Shown one piece after another: positions 26,627 to 36,559 of a DNA stretch of 64,000 nucleotides (positions are counted from its first letter, which is position 1; each line of letters begins with the position of its first letter). Source of the DNA: Citrobacter sp. FP75 (GTDB lineage: Bacteria; Pseudomonadota; Gammaproteobacteria; Enterobacterales; Enterobacteriaceae); NCBI RefSeq assembly GCF_018342065.1, contig NZ_JAFDOE010000005.1:62001-126000 (forward strand), given 5' to 3'. The notes under the pieces were generated by a model. It searched no databases and was not told the origin of the DNA. It saw only the letters and a list, made by a program, of their open reading frames with translations. A program made the position numbers and the translations under genes.

Positions 26627-29224
26627 TTACACTGCGGTCTGGAAAATCACGCCGTCGGCTTTCTCGGTGTACTGAGTCAACTGGTCGAAGTTCAGATAGC
26701 GGTAGGTGTCGACAGCGGTTTTATCCACCTGCGCCACATAGGTCTGATACTCGTCCGGTGTCGGCAGTTTGCCAATCAGTGCCGCGACCGCCGCCAGCTC
26801 CGCAGACGCCAGGTAGACGTTCGCCCCGGTCCCTAAACGGTTCGGGAAGTTACGGGTAGAGGTCGACACCACGGTTGAGTTGTCCGCCACGCGCGCCTGG
26901 TTACCCATGCACAGTGAACAGCCCGGGATCTCAATACGCGCCCCGCTCTTACCAAACACGCTGTAGTAGCCTTCTTCAGTCAGCTGTGCGGCGTCCATAC
27001 GGGTTGGCGGTGCCACCCACAGGCGCGTCGGCAGCTGGCCTTTGTGCGCATCCAGCAGCTTACCAGCGGCGCGGAAGTGGCCAATATTGGTCATGCAGGA
27101 ACCGATAAACACTTCGTCGATCTTCTCGCCCTGCACGTCAGACAGCAGACGCGCATCGTCCGGATCGTTCGGCGCGCACAGGATCGGCTCTTTGATATCC
27201 GCCAGATCGATGTCGATCACCGCCGCGTATTCTGCGTCAGCATCAGCTTCCAGCAGTTGCGGATCCGCCAGCCATTTTTCCATCCCCTGTACACGACGCT
27301 CCAGCGTACGGCGATCGCCGTAACCTTCGGCGATCATCCACTTAAGCAGCACGATGTTAGAGTTCAGATATTCAACGATCGGCTCTTTGTTCAGCTTGAT
27401 GGTACAACCGGCAGCGGAACGTTCAGCGGAGGCATCGGTCAGTTCGAACGCCTGCTCCACTTTCAGATCCGGCAGGCCTTCGATTTCCAGGATGCGGCCG
27501 GAGAAGATGTTTTTCTTGCCTTTCTTCTCAACGGTCAGCAGGCCCTGTTTGATCGCATACAGCGGAATGGCGTGGACCAGATCGCGCAGGGTGATACCCG
27601 GCTGCATTTTGCCTTTGAAACGTACCAGAACGGATTCCGGCATATCCAGCGGCATCACGCCGGTCGCCGCGGCGAACGCCACCAGACCAGAGCCCGCCGG
27701 GAAGGAAATACCAATCGGGAAACGGGTATGGGAGTCACCACCGGTACCGACGGTATCCGGCAGCAGCATGCGGTTCAGCCAGGAGTGGATAACGCCATCG
27801 CCCGGACGCAGGGACACGCCGCCACGGTTCATGATGAAGTCCGGCAGCGTGTGGTGCGTGGTCACGTCAACCGGCTTAGGATAGGCGGCGGTGTGACAGA
27901 AGGACTGCATTACCAGGTCAGCAGAGAAGCCCAGGCACGCCAGGTCTTTCAGTTCGTCACGGGTCATCGGACCGGTAGTATCCTGAGAGCCTACGGAGGT
28001 CATCTTCGGTTCGCAGTACGCGCCCGGACGAATTCCTTTCACGCCACAGGCGCGGCCCACCATTTTCTGCGCCAGCGAGAAACCACGGCTGCTTTCCGCC
28101 ACGTCTTTCGCCTGACGGAAGACGTCTGAGTGCGGCAGACCCAGCGCTTCACGCGCTTTGGTGGTCAGGCCGCGACCGATGATCAGCGGGATACGGCCAC
28201 CGGCGCGCACTTCGTCGATCAGCACGTCGGTTTTCAGTTCAAAGCTGGCCAGCAGCTCGCCGGTTTCGTGGTTGCGCACTTCGCCTTTGAACGGGTAAAC
28301 GTCAATCACGTCACCCATGTTCATGTTCGACACGTCAACTTCGATTGGCAGCGCGCCCGCATCTTCCATGGTGTTGAAGAAGATCGGTGCAATTTTGCCG
28401 CCGAGGCACAGACCGCCGCCGCGCTTGTTCGGTACATGAGGGATATCATCGCCCATGAACCACAGCACGGAGTTGGTGGCGGATTTACGCGAAGAGCCGG
28501 TACCGACCACGTCACCCACATAAGCCAGCGGGTAGCCTTTTTTCTGCAATTCTTCGATCTGTTTGATCGGGCCTACCACGCCCGGCTGATCCGGTTCGAT
28601 ACCTTCGCGGGCGTTTTTCAGCATCGCCAGCGCGTGCAGCGGGATATCCGGGCGGGACCACGCGTCCGGCGCCGGAGAGAGGTCATCGGTGTTGGTTTCG
28701 CCGGTCACTTTAAAGACGGTAACGGTGATCTTTTCAGCCAGAGCCGGACGGTTCAGGAACCATTCGGCATCGGCCCAGGACTGCATGACCTGCTCCGCAT
28801 ATTCGTTGCCCGCTTTGGCCTTTTCTTCCACATCGTAGAAGTTATCGAACATCAGCAGCGTTGAAGAGAGCGCTTTGGCGGCAATCGGCGCCAGTTTCGC
28901 ATCGTCCAGCGCGTCAATCAGCGGATGAATGTTGTAACCGCCCTGCATGGTGCCCAGCAGCTCAATAGCTTTCTCTGGTGTCACTAGCGGGGACGTTGTG
29001 TCGCCTTTTGCGACGGCAGCAAGAAAACCTGCTTTGACATAAGCGGCTTCATCTACGCCAGGGGGAACGCGGTTGATCAACAGGTCTAACAGGAATTCTT
29101 CTTCGCCCACAGGCGGGGTCTTCAGCAGCTCGACAAGTGCGGCCATTTGGGTTGCGTCTAACGGTTTTGGCACAATCCCTAAGGCGGCACGCTCAGCTAC
29201 GTGCTTACGGTATTCTTCTAGCAC
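26627..29224 (-). CDS. acnB: Aconitate hydratase B
   Basis: This 865-residue TCA-cycle enzyme isomerises citrate to isocitrate via aconitate and also serves 2-methylisocitrate metabolism. It has the AcnB order: an N-terminal HEAT-like domain (the first 160 residues), then the swivel domain with [12 protein letters not shown], then the catalytic domains. The 4Fe-4S ligands are visible in GSCMTN and PGCSLCMGN (near the C-terminus). The start is GTG with GAGGAG upstream, and the length matches E. coli. The apo-form binds RNA (known for the family). Confidence 0.97.
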   Translation of the reverse strand: MLEEYRKHVAERAALGIVPKPLDATQMAALVELLKTPPVGEEEFLLDLLINRVPPGVDEAAYVKAGFLAAVAKGDTTSPLVTPEKAIELLGTMQGGYNIHPLIDALDDAKLAPIAAKALSSTLLMFDNFYDVEEKAKAGNEYAEQVMQSWADAEWFLNRPALAEKITVTVFKVTGETNTDDLSPAPDAWSRPDIPLHALAMLKNAREGIEPDQPGVVGPIKQIEELQKKGYPLAYVGDVVGTGSSRKSATNSVLWFMGDDIPHVPNKRGGGLCLGGKIAPIFFNTMEDAGALPIEVDVSNMNMGDVIDVYPFKGEVRNHETGELLASFELKTDVLIDEVRAGGRIPLIIGRGLTTKAREALGLPHSDVFRQAKDVAESSRGFSLAQKMVGRACGVKGIRPGAYCEPKMTSVGSQDTTGPMTRDELKDLACLGFSADLVMQSFCHTAAYPKPVDVTTHHTLPDFIMNRGGVSLRPGDGVIHSWLNRMLLPDTVGTGGDSHTRFPIGISFPAGSGLVAFAAATGVMPLDMPESVLVRFKGKMQPGITLRDLVHAIPLYAIKQGLLTVEKKGKKNIFSGRILEIEGLPDLKVEQAFELTDASAERSAAGCTIKLNKEPIVEYLNSNIVLLKWMIAEGYGDRRTLERRVQGMEKWLADPQLLEADADAEYAAVIDIDLADIKEPILCAPNDPDDARLLSDVQGEKIDEVFIGSCMTNIGHFRAAGKLLDAHKGQLPTRLWVAPPTRMDAAQLTEEGYYSVFGKSGARIEIPGCSLCMGNQARVADNSTVVSTSTRNFPNRLGTGANVYLASAELAAVAALIGKLPTPDEYQTYVAQVDKTAVDTYRYLNFDQLTQYTEKADGVIFQTAV

Positions 29225-29659
29225 GACGGTATCTCCTCGCTCTCATTGTCATATGCGGTAGGCGATTCTCTTCACGCTCCTGTGAGACAGCAGTTTGTAG
29301 GGTAAATGCCCGGTACCGCATAAGGCACAATAACAGGATTTTCTTTAAGTGTTAATCTGTTTACAAAAAAGCAACATAAAAAATTGGCTGAATCGTTAAG
29401 AATGGTATAGCGAGGAGACAAGGCGGATTTCAGGTACCCATCAACCGCCTTAATTCGGTTGATTTACAACAGCAGCCTTCTGAATATTTCTACGACTTTT
29501 CAGCCATCAGATATAATTGTGTAATAAATGTTCACACTCTTTTTCCGGACATACCGGGCGGTTCCCCAATAAAAGTCAAAACTGTAAAACACGGGTGAAT
29601 AATACTCGCGGCAACAGGAACGCCTCACGGCACAGCGCTTGTCTCGTTGGAGTCATTTT
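29225..29659. other. Divergent intergenic region acnB-yacH
   Basis: About 435 bases without a gene. It must hold the acnB promoter(s) and the yacH promoter. The acnB ribosome site GAGGAG lies at the left end and the yacH site GGAG at 29649-29652. I see no strong sigma-70 hexamer pair that I can assign with confidence, and no long inverted repeat. Confidence 0.5.
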
Positions 29660-31261
29660 ATGAAGTTGCCCCTTAAGCCACATCTGCTCGTCCTTCTGTG
29701 CAGTGTCGGGCTGTTTGCCGCCTCTGGCGTGATGTTCGTCAAAAGTCGCACCACGGAGCCCGCTGCTCAGGCCCCCGTCGCACAACAACCTTCTGCACCG
29801 GCTCCGGCTCCCGTAGCCGCACCCGCGCCGGTCACACCACCCGCACCTGCCGTTACGCCGACATACACTGCCGCACAAATCGATCAGTGGATTGCGCCCA
29901 TCGCGCTCTACCCGGATGCCTTGCTGTCACAAATATTGATGGCGTCGACCTATCCGGCCAACGTTATCCAGGCCGCCCAGTGGTCAAAAGACAATCCTAA
30001 AATGCAGGGTGACGCCGCTATTCAGGCCGCTTCCGGGCAACCCTGGGACCCAAGCGTGAAATCGCTGGTCGCGTTTCCTCAACTGATGTCGCTGTTAGGT
30101 GAAAACCCACCGTGGGTACAAAATCTGGGTGATGCTTTCCTCGCGCAGCCGCAAGATGTCATGGATTCCGTTCAACGTCTGCGCGCGCTGGCGCAGCAAA
30201 CCGGCACCTTGCAATCAACGCCACAGCAGACGGTCACCACCGTGACCAAAGCAGCACCAGCTAAAACCGTCACCAGCGAGTCGACAACCAGTTCAACCAC
30301 CACTACCGCCACGGCAAGCCCAACGGTTATCAAAATTGAATCCGCCGATCCGCAGGTGGTGTACGTCCCCACTTATAACCCGAATACGGTTTACGGTACC
30401 TGGCCAAACACCGCCTATCCGCCCACCTATCTCCCCCCGACGCCCGGCGAGCAGTTTGGCAACAGCTTTGTTAACGGTTTAGGCTTCAGCCTTGGTGTGG
30501 CGACAACCTATGCTATTTTCAGCAACATCGACTGGGACGACGATGACGACTGGGACCACCATCATAATGATGACTGGGATAATCACGGCGGCTATAACCG
30601 CAACGGTGATAACAACATCAACATCAACGTTGATAACTTCAATAAAATCAGCGGCCAGCGTCTGACGGATGCCAACCGTACCTGGCAGCATAACCCGGCC
30701 TATCGTGAGGGTGTGCCCTATCCGAATAACCAGCTCAATAACCGTTTTCACTCCACTAACACCGCAACGGGACTCAGCGCAACCCAGCAAAACCCGCAAA
30801 GATCGGCCAACCGCGATAGCCAGCGTCAGGCGGCCATGAACCAGATGGAGAAATCAACGGGAAAAACGTTCCCTCAGACAGCACGCCCGGGAACAAAAGA
30901 TGCCCAGCGCCAGGCGTCAAATCAACAACTGAAGCAGATCTCTCAACGCAACAACTACCGCGGCTACGACACTAAACCGCAAACCGCGAAGCGGGCAAGC
31001 ACCCAGCAACGTGAGAATCGCCAGGCGACGACGCAGAGACAGGAGAAACGGGTTTCGCAACCCGCACAGCAACGTAATGTGCAACAGCGGAATACTCAAC
31101 AGCGCTCGCGCGCCAACGCGCTGAGCGGCAACGACAGTCGCTCTGGCAGCTGGCAAGCACAGCAGCAGCGAGGCGCCCAGAGCCGGCAGTTCGCCCGCAA
31201 TCAGCCATCACGTCAACCCTCTGGCGGTCGTGCTGAGCACCGTGAATTCCGTCATCGTTAA
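29660..31261 (+). CDS. yacH: DUF3300 family envelope protein YacH
   Basis: This 533-residue protein has an N-terminal hydrophobic anchor or signal (HLLVLLCSVGLFAASG), then an Ala/Pro-rich linker (about residues 33-75), and the DUF3300 domain (AAQIDQWIAPIALYPDALLSQILMA onward). A short Asp/His stretch (DDDDDWDHHHNDDWD) follows that could bind metal, then a low-complexity Gln/Arg-rich tail. The function is unknown. A DUF2950 gene starts 10 bases after its stop, so they probably form an operon. The ATG at 29660 has GGAG 7 bases before it. Confidence 0.88.
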   Translation: MKLPLKPHLLVLLCSVGLFAASGVMFVKSRTTEPAAQAPVAQQPSAPAPAPVAAPAPVTPPAPAVTPTYTAAQIDQWIAPIALYPDALLSQILMASTYPANVIQAAQWSKDNPKMQGDAAIQAASGQPWDPSVKSLVAFPQLMSLLGENPPWVQNLGDAFLAQPQDVMDSVQRLRALAQQTGTLQSTPQQTVTTVTKAAPAKTVTSESTTSSTTTTATASPTVIKIESADPQVVYVPTYNPNTVYGTWPNTAYPPTYLPPTPGEQFGNSFVNGLGFSLGVATTYAIFSNIDWDDDDDWDHHHNDDWDNHGGYNRNGDNNININVDNFNKISGQRLTDANRTWQHNPAYREGVPYPNNQLNNRFHSTNTATGLSATQQNPQRSANRDSQRQAAMNQMEKSTGKTFPQTARPGTKDAQRQASNQQLKQISQRNNYRGYDTKPQTAKRASTQQRENRQATTQRQEKRVSQPAQQRNVQQRNTQQRSRANALSGNDSRSGSWQAQQQRGAQSRQFARNQPSRQPSGGRAEHREFRHR

Positions 31262-31271
31262 GGGAACCGAC

Positions 31272-32066
31272 ATGAAAAATAAACTACTCAGTGGAATGGT
31301 GTTGTTCATGGTTTCGGCCACCGCGATGGCACAACAATCGTTCAGTACACCAGACCAGGCAACCGATGCGCTGACAAGTGCGATCGGTGAGCAAAATGAA
31401 AGTGCGATGAATAACCTGCTCGGGGAAAACTGGCGCGAGTTTCTGCCGCCGGAAGGCGTCGATCCTGATGCGGTTGATCGCTTCCTGCGCGACTGGAAGG
31501 TTCATCATAGCACCGTCATTGACGGTGATACGGCGCATCTTGTTGTCGGAGACAGCAACTGGCAGCTACCTATCCCGGTTGTCAAAACCACTTCCGGCTG
31601 GCGATTTGATATGCATGAAGCTGCCGAAGAGATCCAGACCCGCGAAATTGGCCGCAACGAACTCGCCGCCATTGAGGCATTACACGCCTATGTGGATGCT
31701 CAGCAGAGCTATTTTGCGATGAACCAAAAGTATGCGCAGAAAATTGTCAGCTCTGAAGGGAAAAAAGATGGTCTGTACTGGCCAGTTTCGCCCGGCGAAG
31801 CGCCAAGCCCGCTTGGCCCGGCCTTTAGTCCACAAGAGCCCGGCACGGGCTATCACGGTTATCGTTTCCGCATTCTTCCCGACAAAACCAGCGGCTTTGC
31901 GATGGTTGCGTGGCCCGTCAGCTACGATCACACTGGTGTGATGAGTTTTATGATTAACGGTGATGACAAAGTCTACCAGGCCGATCTCGGTGTTGAGTCA
32001 CAGCAGAAAGCGCAGACGTTAACCGCATACCATCCGGATAAAACCTGGCAGCCCGTAGCGCCCTGA
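31272..32066 (+). CDS. DUF2950 family periplasmic protein
   Basis: This 264-residue protein has a signal peptide (MKNKLLSGMVLFMVSATAMA, cleavage before QQ). The DUF2950 core includes FSTPDQATDALTSAI, LGENWREFLPPEGVD and YHGYRFRILPDKTSGFAMVAWP. It contains no recognisable catalytic motif. DUF2950 and DUF3300 genes are often adjacent in proteobacteria, which suggests a joint envelope function (inference). E. coli K-12 lacks it at this site. Confidence 0.85.
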   Translation: MKNKLLSGMVLFMVSATAMAQQSFSTPDQATDALTSAIGEQNESAMNNLLGENWREFLPPEGVDPDAVDRFLRDWKVHHSTVIDGDTAHLVVGDSNWQLPIPVVKTTSGWRFDMHEAAEEIQTREIGRNELAAIEALHAYVDAQQSYFAMNQKYAQKIVSSEGKKDGLYWPVSPGEAPSPLGPAFSPQEPGTGYHGYRFRILPDKTSGFAMVAWPVSYDHTGVMSFMINGDDKVYQADLGVESQQKAQTLTAYHPDKTWQPVAP

Positions 32067-32087
32067 TCCCCAGAGACGAAAGGTTAG

Positions 32088-32118
32088 TAGGCCGGGTAAG
32101 GCGAAGCCGCCCCCCGGC
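32088..32118. repeat. REP element
   Basis: TAGGCCGGGTAAGGCG then AGCCGCCCCCCGGC, a single REP unit between the convergent DUF2950 and traT-like genes. Confidence 0.75.
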
Positions 32119-32131
32119 AACTCACAACAGA

Positions 32132-32863
32132 TTACAGGATGTTAGCCACTGACTTCGCCAGTTGTGCTTCCAGAACCGGTTTCGCTTCTTCGAATTTCAG
32201 GTTCACCTTGTTAGCATTCGACACGACGCGGGTTTGATATTTTGCGCGATCGCCCTGCGCGCTGCTGGTTTGCAGCTTAATGCCGGACGTGCCCTGACGC
32301 AGGGCCGCAACGTTATCCGTTGTCACTTTCGCTTTGCTGCGTTCGGAGATTTGCAGGTCGGTAACCATGGTGTAGTTCACGTCTTCAACCATTGCATCTG
32401 CCGCCATACCGATCAGCCCCGCCGCCAGCCCGACACCCAGCGCTGCACCGGAGGAGTTGCTGTTATACGCCGTGATACCCGCCCCTAAAGCAGCCCCCAC
32501 AGCGGCCCCTTCATAACCGGTTTTCAGGAAGCCCTGAGCTTCACGCAAGTCCATTTTATCCGCTTTCAGCACGTTTGCCTGCACCCAGTACCAGGCGTTG
32601 TCCGGAGAACTGGTTACCTTGTACCCTTTCGCTGACAGATCATTGGCTAACAGCGTCTGCAGGTTACTCATATCTTTATCAGAGGTGTTCTTTACCTGAA
32701 TGTAGACGGTTTTTTCACTGGAAGGCTCCAGCCAGATGGTTTCACTCATCTGCGTTTTCACTTCAAGGTTACGTTTTTTCACGGCGGTGGTCATAGCGCC
32801 ACACCCTGTCAGCGTCATTGCCGCGACAACCATGCCAACAACCGCGATTTTTTTTAAAGACAT
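32132..32863 (-). CDS. TraT-family outer membrane lipoprotein
   Basis: This 243-residue lipoprotein has a lipobox LTGC (Cys21). From about residue 28 it closely follows plasmid F Tra[60 protein letters not shown] and [20 protein letters not shown]. TraT blocks surface contact of conjugating cells (surface exclusion) and gives serum resistance. Here the gene stands alone among core chromosomal genes with no other tra gene, so the retained role is more likely envelope or complement resistance (inference). No mobile element flanks it. Confidence 0.93.
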   Translation of the reverse strand: MSLKKIAVVGMVVAAMTLTGCGAMTTAVKKRNLEVKTQMSETIWLEPSSEKTVYIQVKNTSDKDMSNLQTLLANDLSAKGYKVTSSPDNAWYWVQANVLKADKMDLREAQGFLKTGYEGAAVGAALGAGITAYNSNSSGAALGVGLAAGLIGMAADAMVEDVNYTMVTDLQISERSKAKVTTDNVAALRQGTSGIKLQTSSAQGDRAKYQTRVVSNANKVNLKFEEAKPVLEAQLAKSVANIL

Positions 32864-33011
32864 GTTTTTTCCTTTTTTCGTGTAATAAAGAGTCCAGAAC
32901 CTCTAACCGCGCGGCCAGTAGCCACACAATGGTGAAAAAAGTATCGGCAGTTGAACGGAAATTTTTAGCGGAAATATCAATAAGATGACTACCAGAACAG
33001 GTAGTTCAGGA

Positions 33012-33037
33012 AAAAAAAACGCCTCCGAAGAGGCGTT
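33012..33037 (-). terminator. Strong terminator of the pyruvate dehydrogenase operon
   Basis: On the minus strand AACGCCTC-TTCG-GAGGCGTT followed by a run of seven or more further T. The C(TTCG)G tetraloop makes the stem very stable. It lies 18 bases after the lpd stop. Confidence 0.95.
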
Positions 33038-33055
33038 TTCACAAAAGAGAGAAGA

Positions 33056-34480
33056 TTATTTCTTCTTCGCTTTCGGGTTCGGCAGGTCGGTGATGCTACC
33101 TTCGAACACTTCTGCTGCCAGGCCCACAGACTCGTGCAGAGTCGGGTGCGCATGGATGGTCAGCGCGATGTCTTCAGCGTCACAACCCATTTCGATCGCC
33201 AGACCGATTTCGCCCAGCAGCTCGCCGCCGTTGGTACCGACAATCGCACCACCGATAACACGGTGAGATTCTTTGTCGAAAATCAGTTTGGTCATACCGT
33301 CTGCACAGTCGGAAGCAATAGCACGGCCAGAAGCAGCCCACGGGAAGGTGGCGGTTTCGTAGCTGATGCCTTTCTCTTTCGCTTCTTTCTCGGTCAGACC
33401 GACCCAGGCAACTTCTGGTTCAGTGTAGGCAATCGACGGAATAACTTTCGGATCAAAGTAGTGTTTCTTACCGGCGATAACTTCAGCGGCAACGTGGCCT
33501 TCGTGAACACCTTTGTGCGCCAGCATCGGCTGACCGACGATATCGCCGATAGCAAAGATGTGCGGAACGTTGGTACGCAGCTGTTTGTCCACGCGGATGA
33601 AGCCACGGTCATCAACTTCAACGCCCGCTTTGCCTGCGTCGAGGTTTTTACCGTTCGGCACACGACCGATAGCCACCAGTACGGCGTCGTAACGCTGTGC
33701 TTCTGCAGGCGCTTTTTTGCCTTCCATGGAAACGTAAATACCGTCTTCTTTCGCTTCAACGGCGGTCACTTTGGTTTCCAGCATCAGGTTGAATTTCTTG
33801 CTGATGCGTTTGGTGAAGACTTTAACCACGTCTTTATCGGCTGCCGGGATAACCTGGTCGAACATTTCAACCACGTCGATCTCTGAACCCAGCGCATGGT
33901 ACACGGTACCCATTTCCAGACCGATGATACCGCCACCCATAACCAGCAGGCGCTTCGGTACGGTTTTCAGTTCCAGCGCATCGGTGGAATCCCACACGCG
34001 CGGATCTTCGTGCGGAATGAACGGCAGTTCGATCGGACGGGAACCCGCCGCGATGATTGCGTTGTCGAAGTTGATCACGGTTTTGCCGTTTTCGCCTTCA
34101 ACTTCCAGGGTGTTCGCCCCGGTAAATTTACCCAGACCGTTTACCACTTTCACTTTACGGCCTTTGGCCATACCAGCCAGACCGCCGGTCAGTTGAGTGA
34201 TAACTTTTTCTTTCCAGGTACGAATCTTGTCGATATCGGTTTTCGGCTCACCGAAGACGATACCGTGATCGGCCAGTGCTTTGGCTTCTTCGATAACTTT
34301 TGCTACGTGCAGCAGGGCTTTAGAAGGGATACAGCCGACGTTCAGACAAACACCGCCGAGGGTGCTGTAACGTTCTACGATGACGGTCTCCAGACCTAAA
34401 TCTGCGCAACGGAAGGCAGCAGAGTAACCTGCCGGGCCTGCCCCAAGTACCACGACTTGAGTTTTGATTTCAGTGCTCAT
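33056..34480 (-). CDS. lpd: Dihydrolipoamide dehydrogenase (E3)
   Basis: This 474-residue flavoprotein reoxidises dihydrolipoyl groups in pyruvate and 2-oxoglutarate dehydrogenases and in the glycine cleavage system. It shows the FAD motif VVLGAGPAGYSAA, the redox disulfide GGVCLNVGCIPSK, the NAD motif LLVMGGGIIGLEMG, and the active-site HAHPTLHE. The ATG at 34480 gives the E. coli N-terminus MSTEIKTQVV; another ATG directly precedes it. It is read from the operon and from its own upstream promoter region. Confidence 0.98.
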   Translation of the reverse strand: MSTEIKTQVVVLGAGPAGYSAAFRCADLGLETVIVERYSTLGGVCLNVGCIPSKALLHVAKVIEEAKALADHGIVFGEPKTDIDKIRTWKEKVITQLTGGLAGMAKGRKVKVVNGLGKFTGANTLEVEGENGKTVINFDNAIIAAGSRPIELPFIPHEDPRVWDSTDALELKTVPKRLLVMGGGIIGLEMGTVYHALGSEIDVVEMFDQVIPAADKDVVKVFTKRISKKFNLMLETKVTAVEAKEDGIYVSMEGKKAPAEAQRYDAVLVAIGRVPNGKNLDAGKAGVEVDDRGFIRVDKQLRTNVPHIFAIGDIVGQPMLAHKGVHEGHVAAEVIAGKKHYFDPKVIPSIAYTEPEVAWVGLTEKEAKEKGISYETATFPWAASGRAIASDCADGMTKLIFDKESHRVIGGAIVGTNGGELLGEIGLAIEMGCDAEDIALTIHAHPTLHESVGLAAEVFEGSITDLPNPKAKKK

Positions 34481-34532
34481 CATGACCTCTTAATTTATAC
34501 CCGTCGTCCACCGGGTCGTTCTATCCGCCGGT

Positions 34533-34558
34533 ATTTTACAAAATTGTTAACAATTTTG
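34533..34558 (-). promoter_or_regulatory. Candidate lpd promoter with 20-base palindrome
   Basis: On the minus strand a perfect palindrome CAAAATTGTT-AACAATTTTG (34558-34539) leads straight into a -10-like TAAAAT (34538-34533). The position fits the separate lpd promoter known in E. coli. The palindrome contains GTTAA motifs resembling ArcA sites. Confidence 0.55.
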
Positions 34559-34624
34559 AAACAACAAACGGCAACCGATTTGTCTTTCGCACAATAACCT
34601 CACTGACATCATGAGATTACCAGA

Positions 34625-34652
34625 AAAAAGCCGGCCGTCGGGCCGGCTTTTT
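34625..34652 (-). terminator. Terminator between aceF and lpd
   Basis: AGCCGGCC-CGAC-GGCCGGCT flanked by A and T runs, so it reads as a terminator on the minus strand, just after the aceF stop. Read-through gives the full aceE-aceF-lpd message. Confidence 0.9.
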
Positions 34653-34655
34653 CGC

Positions 34656-36545
34656 TTACATCACCAAACGGCGAATGTCAGACAGCGTGTTGTTGATGAT
34701 GGTAATGAAACGAGCACCATCAGCACCGTCAATCACGCGGTGGTCAAAGGAGAGAGAAATCGGCATCATCAGACGCGGAGTAAACTCTTTACCATTCCAC
34801 ACCGGTTCAATAGCAGACTTGGACACGCCAAGGATAGCCACTTCAGGCGCGTTCACAATCGGTGCAAAGTGGGTAGTTCCCAGGCCGCCGATGCTGGAGA
34901 TAGTGAAGCAACCGCCCTGCATTTCGCCAGCCGTCAGCTTACCATCACGCGCTTTCTTGGAGATCACCGTCAGTTCACGAGACAGCTCGGTAATGCTCTT
35001 CTTGTTCACGTCTTTAAAGACCGGAACAACCAGACCATTTGGCGTATCTACCGCCACACCGATGTTGATGTATTTCTTCAGCGTCAGCTTCTGACCGTCT
35101 TCAGACAGGGAGCTGTTGAAGCGCGGCATCTGTTCCAGAGCGGCGGCAACGGCTTTCATGATGAAGACCACTGGGGTGAATTTCACGTCCAGTTTACGTT
35201 TCTCAGCTTCGGCGTTCTGCTGTTTACGGAACGCTTCCAGATCGGTGATATCGGTCTTATCGAAGTGGGTAACGTGCGGGATCATCACCCAGTTACGGCT
35301 CAGGTTAGCACCAGAGATTTTCTGGATACGACCCAGTTCCACTTCTTCGATTTCACCAAACTTGCTGAAGTCCACTTTCGGCCACGGCAGCATGCCCGGG
35401 ATACCGCCGCCAGCCGCAGCTGCCGGTGCAGATTCAGCACGTTTAACCGCGTCTTTCACGTAAGCCTGAACGTCTTCGCGCAGGATACGACCTTTACGAC
35501 CAGACCCTTTCACTTTCGCCAGGTTCACACCGAACTCGCGCGCCAGGCGACGGATCAGCGGAGTCGCATGGACGTAAGCGTCGTTTTCTGCGAAGTCAGA
35601 TTTACCTTCCGCTTTAGCAGCCGGTGCTGCGGCAGGTGCAGGTGCTGCGGTCTGAGCCGGAGCAGCAGCTTGTGCAGGAGCAGGAGCAGCAGCCGGTGCA
35701 GCGCCTTCAACTTCGAAGACCATAATCAGAGAACCGGTTTTGACTTTGTCGCCGGTGCTGATTTTGATTTCTTTCACGGTACCTGCGAACGGCGCCGGAA
35801 CTTCCATCGAGGCTTTGTCGCCTTCTACGGTGATCAGTGACTGCTCAGCGGCAATTTTATCGCCCACTTTGACCATCACTTCAGTGACTTCAACCTCGTC
35901 GCCGCCGATGTCCGGTACGTTAACTTCTTTAGAACCAGAAGCCGCCGGAGCCGCCGCTGCTGCAGGAGCTGCGGCCTGAGCCGGAGCAGCTGCAGGCGCT
36001 GCGCCCGCCACTTCAAAGACCATAATCAGAGAGCCGGTAGACACTTTGTCGCCGGTGTTGATTTTGATCTCTTTAACCACACCTGCGAACGGTGCCGGTA
36101 CTTCCATAGAGGCTTTGTCGCCTTCTACGGTAATCAGAGACTGCTCAGCTGCTACGGTGTCGCCCACTTTAACCATGATCTCAGTGACTTCAACTTCGTC
36201 GCCGCCGATGTCCGGTACGTGTACGTCTTTTGCCGCAGCCGCAGCAGGTGCTGCTGCCGGAGCCGCTTCTTTCTTCTCTTCTGCCTTGGCAGGTGCAGCT
36301 GCTGCTGCACCGTCGGCGGAATCGAAAATCATGATCAGTTTGCCGGTCTCAGTTTTGTCGCCAACAGAGACTTTGATCTCTTTAACGATACCCGCCTGAG
36401 GGGACGGAACTTCCATAGAGGCTTTGTCGCCTTCTACGGTGATCAGCGACTGCTCAGCTTCAACTTTGTCGCCTACTTTGACCAGGATCTCGGTGATTTC
36501 AACTTCATCAGCCCCGATGTCCGGTACATTGATTTCGATAGCCAT
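34656..36545 (-). CDS. aceF: Dihydrolipoamide acetyltransferase (E2)
   Basis: This 629-residue core of pyruvate dehydrogenase has three tandem lipoyl domains in the first 300 residues, each with the GDKASM lysine that carries lipoate. Ala/Pro-rich linkers separate them. The E1/E3-binding domain follows ([22 protein letters not shown], about residue 327), and then the catalytic domain ending with the active-site HRVIDGA motif. Length and layout match E. coli (630). It starts 14 bases after aceE. Confidence 0.98.
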   Translation of the reverse strand: MAIEINVPDIGADEVEITEILVKVGDKVEAEQSLITVEGDKASMEVPSPQAGIVKEIKVSVGDKTETGKLIMIFDSADGAAAAAPAKAEEKKEAAPAAAPAAAAAKDVHVPDIGGDEVEVTEIMVKVGDTVAAEQSLITVEGDKASMEVPAPFAGVVKEIKINTGDKVSTGSLIMVFEVAGAAPAAAPAQAAAPAAAAAPAASGSKEVNVPDIGGDEVEVTEVMVKVGDKIAAEQSLITVEGDKASMEVPAPFAGTVKEIKISTGDKVKTGSLIMVFEVEGAAPAAAPAPAQAAAPAQTAAPAPAAAPAAKAEGKSDFAENDAYVHATPLIRRLAREFGVNLAKVKGSGRKGRILREDVQAYVKDAVKRAESAPAAAAGGGIPGMLPWPKVDFSKFGEIEEVELGRIQKISGANLSRNWVMIPHVTHFDKTDITDLEAFRKQQNAEAEKRKLDVKFTPVVFIMKAVAAALEQMPRFNSSLSEDGQKLTLKKYINIGVAVDTPNGLVVPVFKDVNKKSITELSRELTVISKKARDGKLTAGEMQGGCFTISSIGGLGTTHFAPIVNAPEVAILGVSKSAIEPVWNGKEFTPRLMMPISLSFDHRVIDGADGARFITIINNTLSDIRRLVM

Positions 36546-36559
36546 GTTTCTTTTACCTC

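Noticed and set aside
27044-28864. Two long plus-strand frames (361 and 244 residues) opposite acnB
   Set aside because: Antisense frames of acnB rich in Arg, His and Gln, as expected from mirrored codon bias. No family resemblance.
29518-29545. A CRP-like site (TGTGT...TTCACA) upstream of yacH/acnB
   Set aside because: The half-sites are nine bases apart instead of six, so it does not fit the CRP consensus.
34611-35840. A 409-residue plus-strand frame opposite aceF
   Set aside because: It mirrors the Ala/Pro-rich linkers and lipoyl repeats of aceF, giving a low-complexity Arg/Ser/Phe-rich product. It has no start signal.
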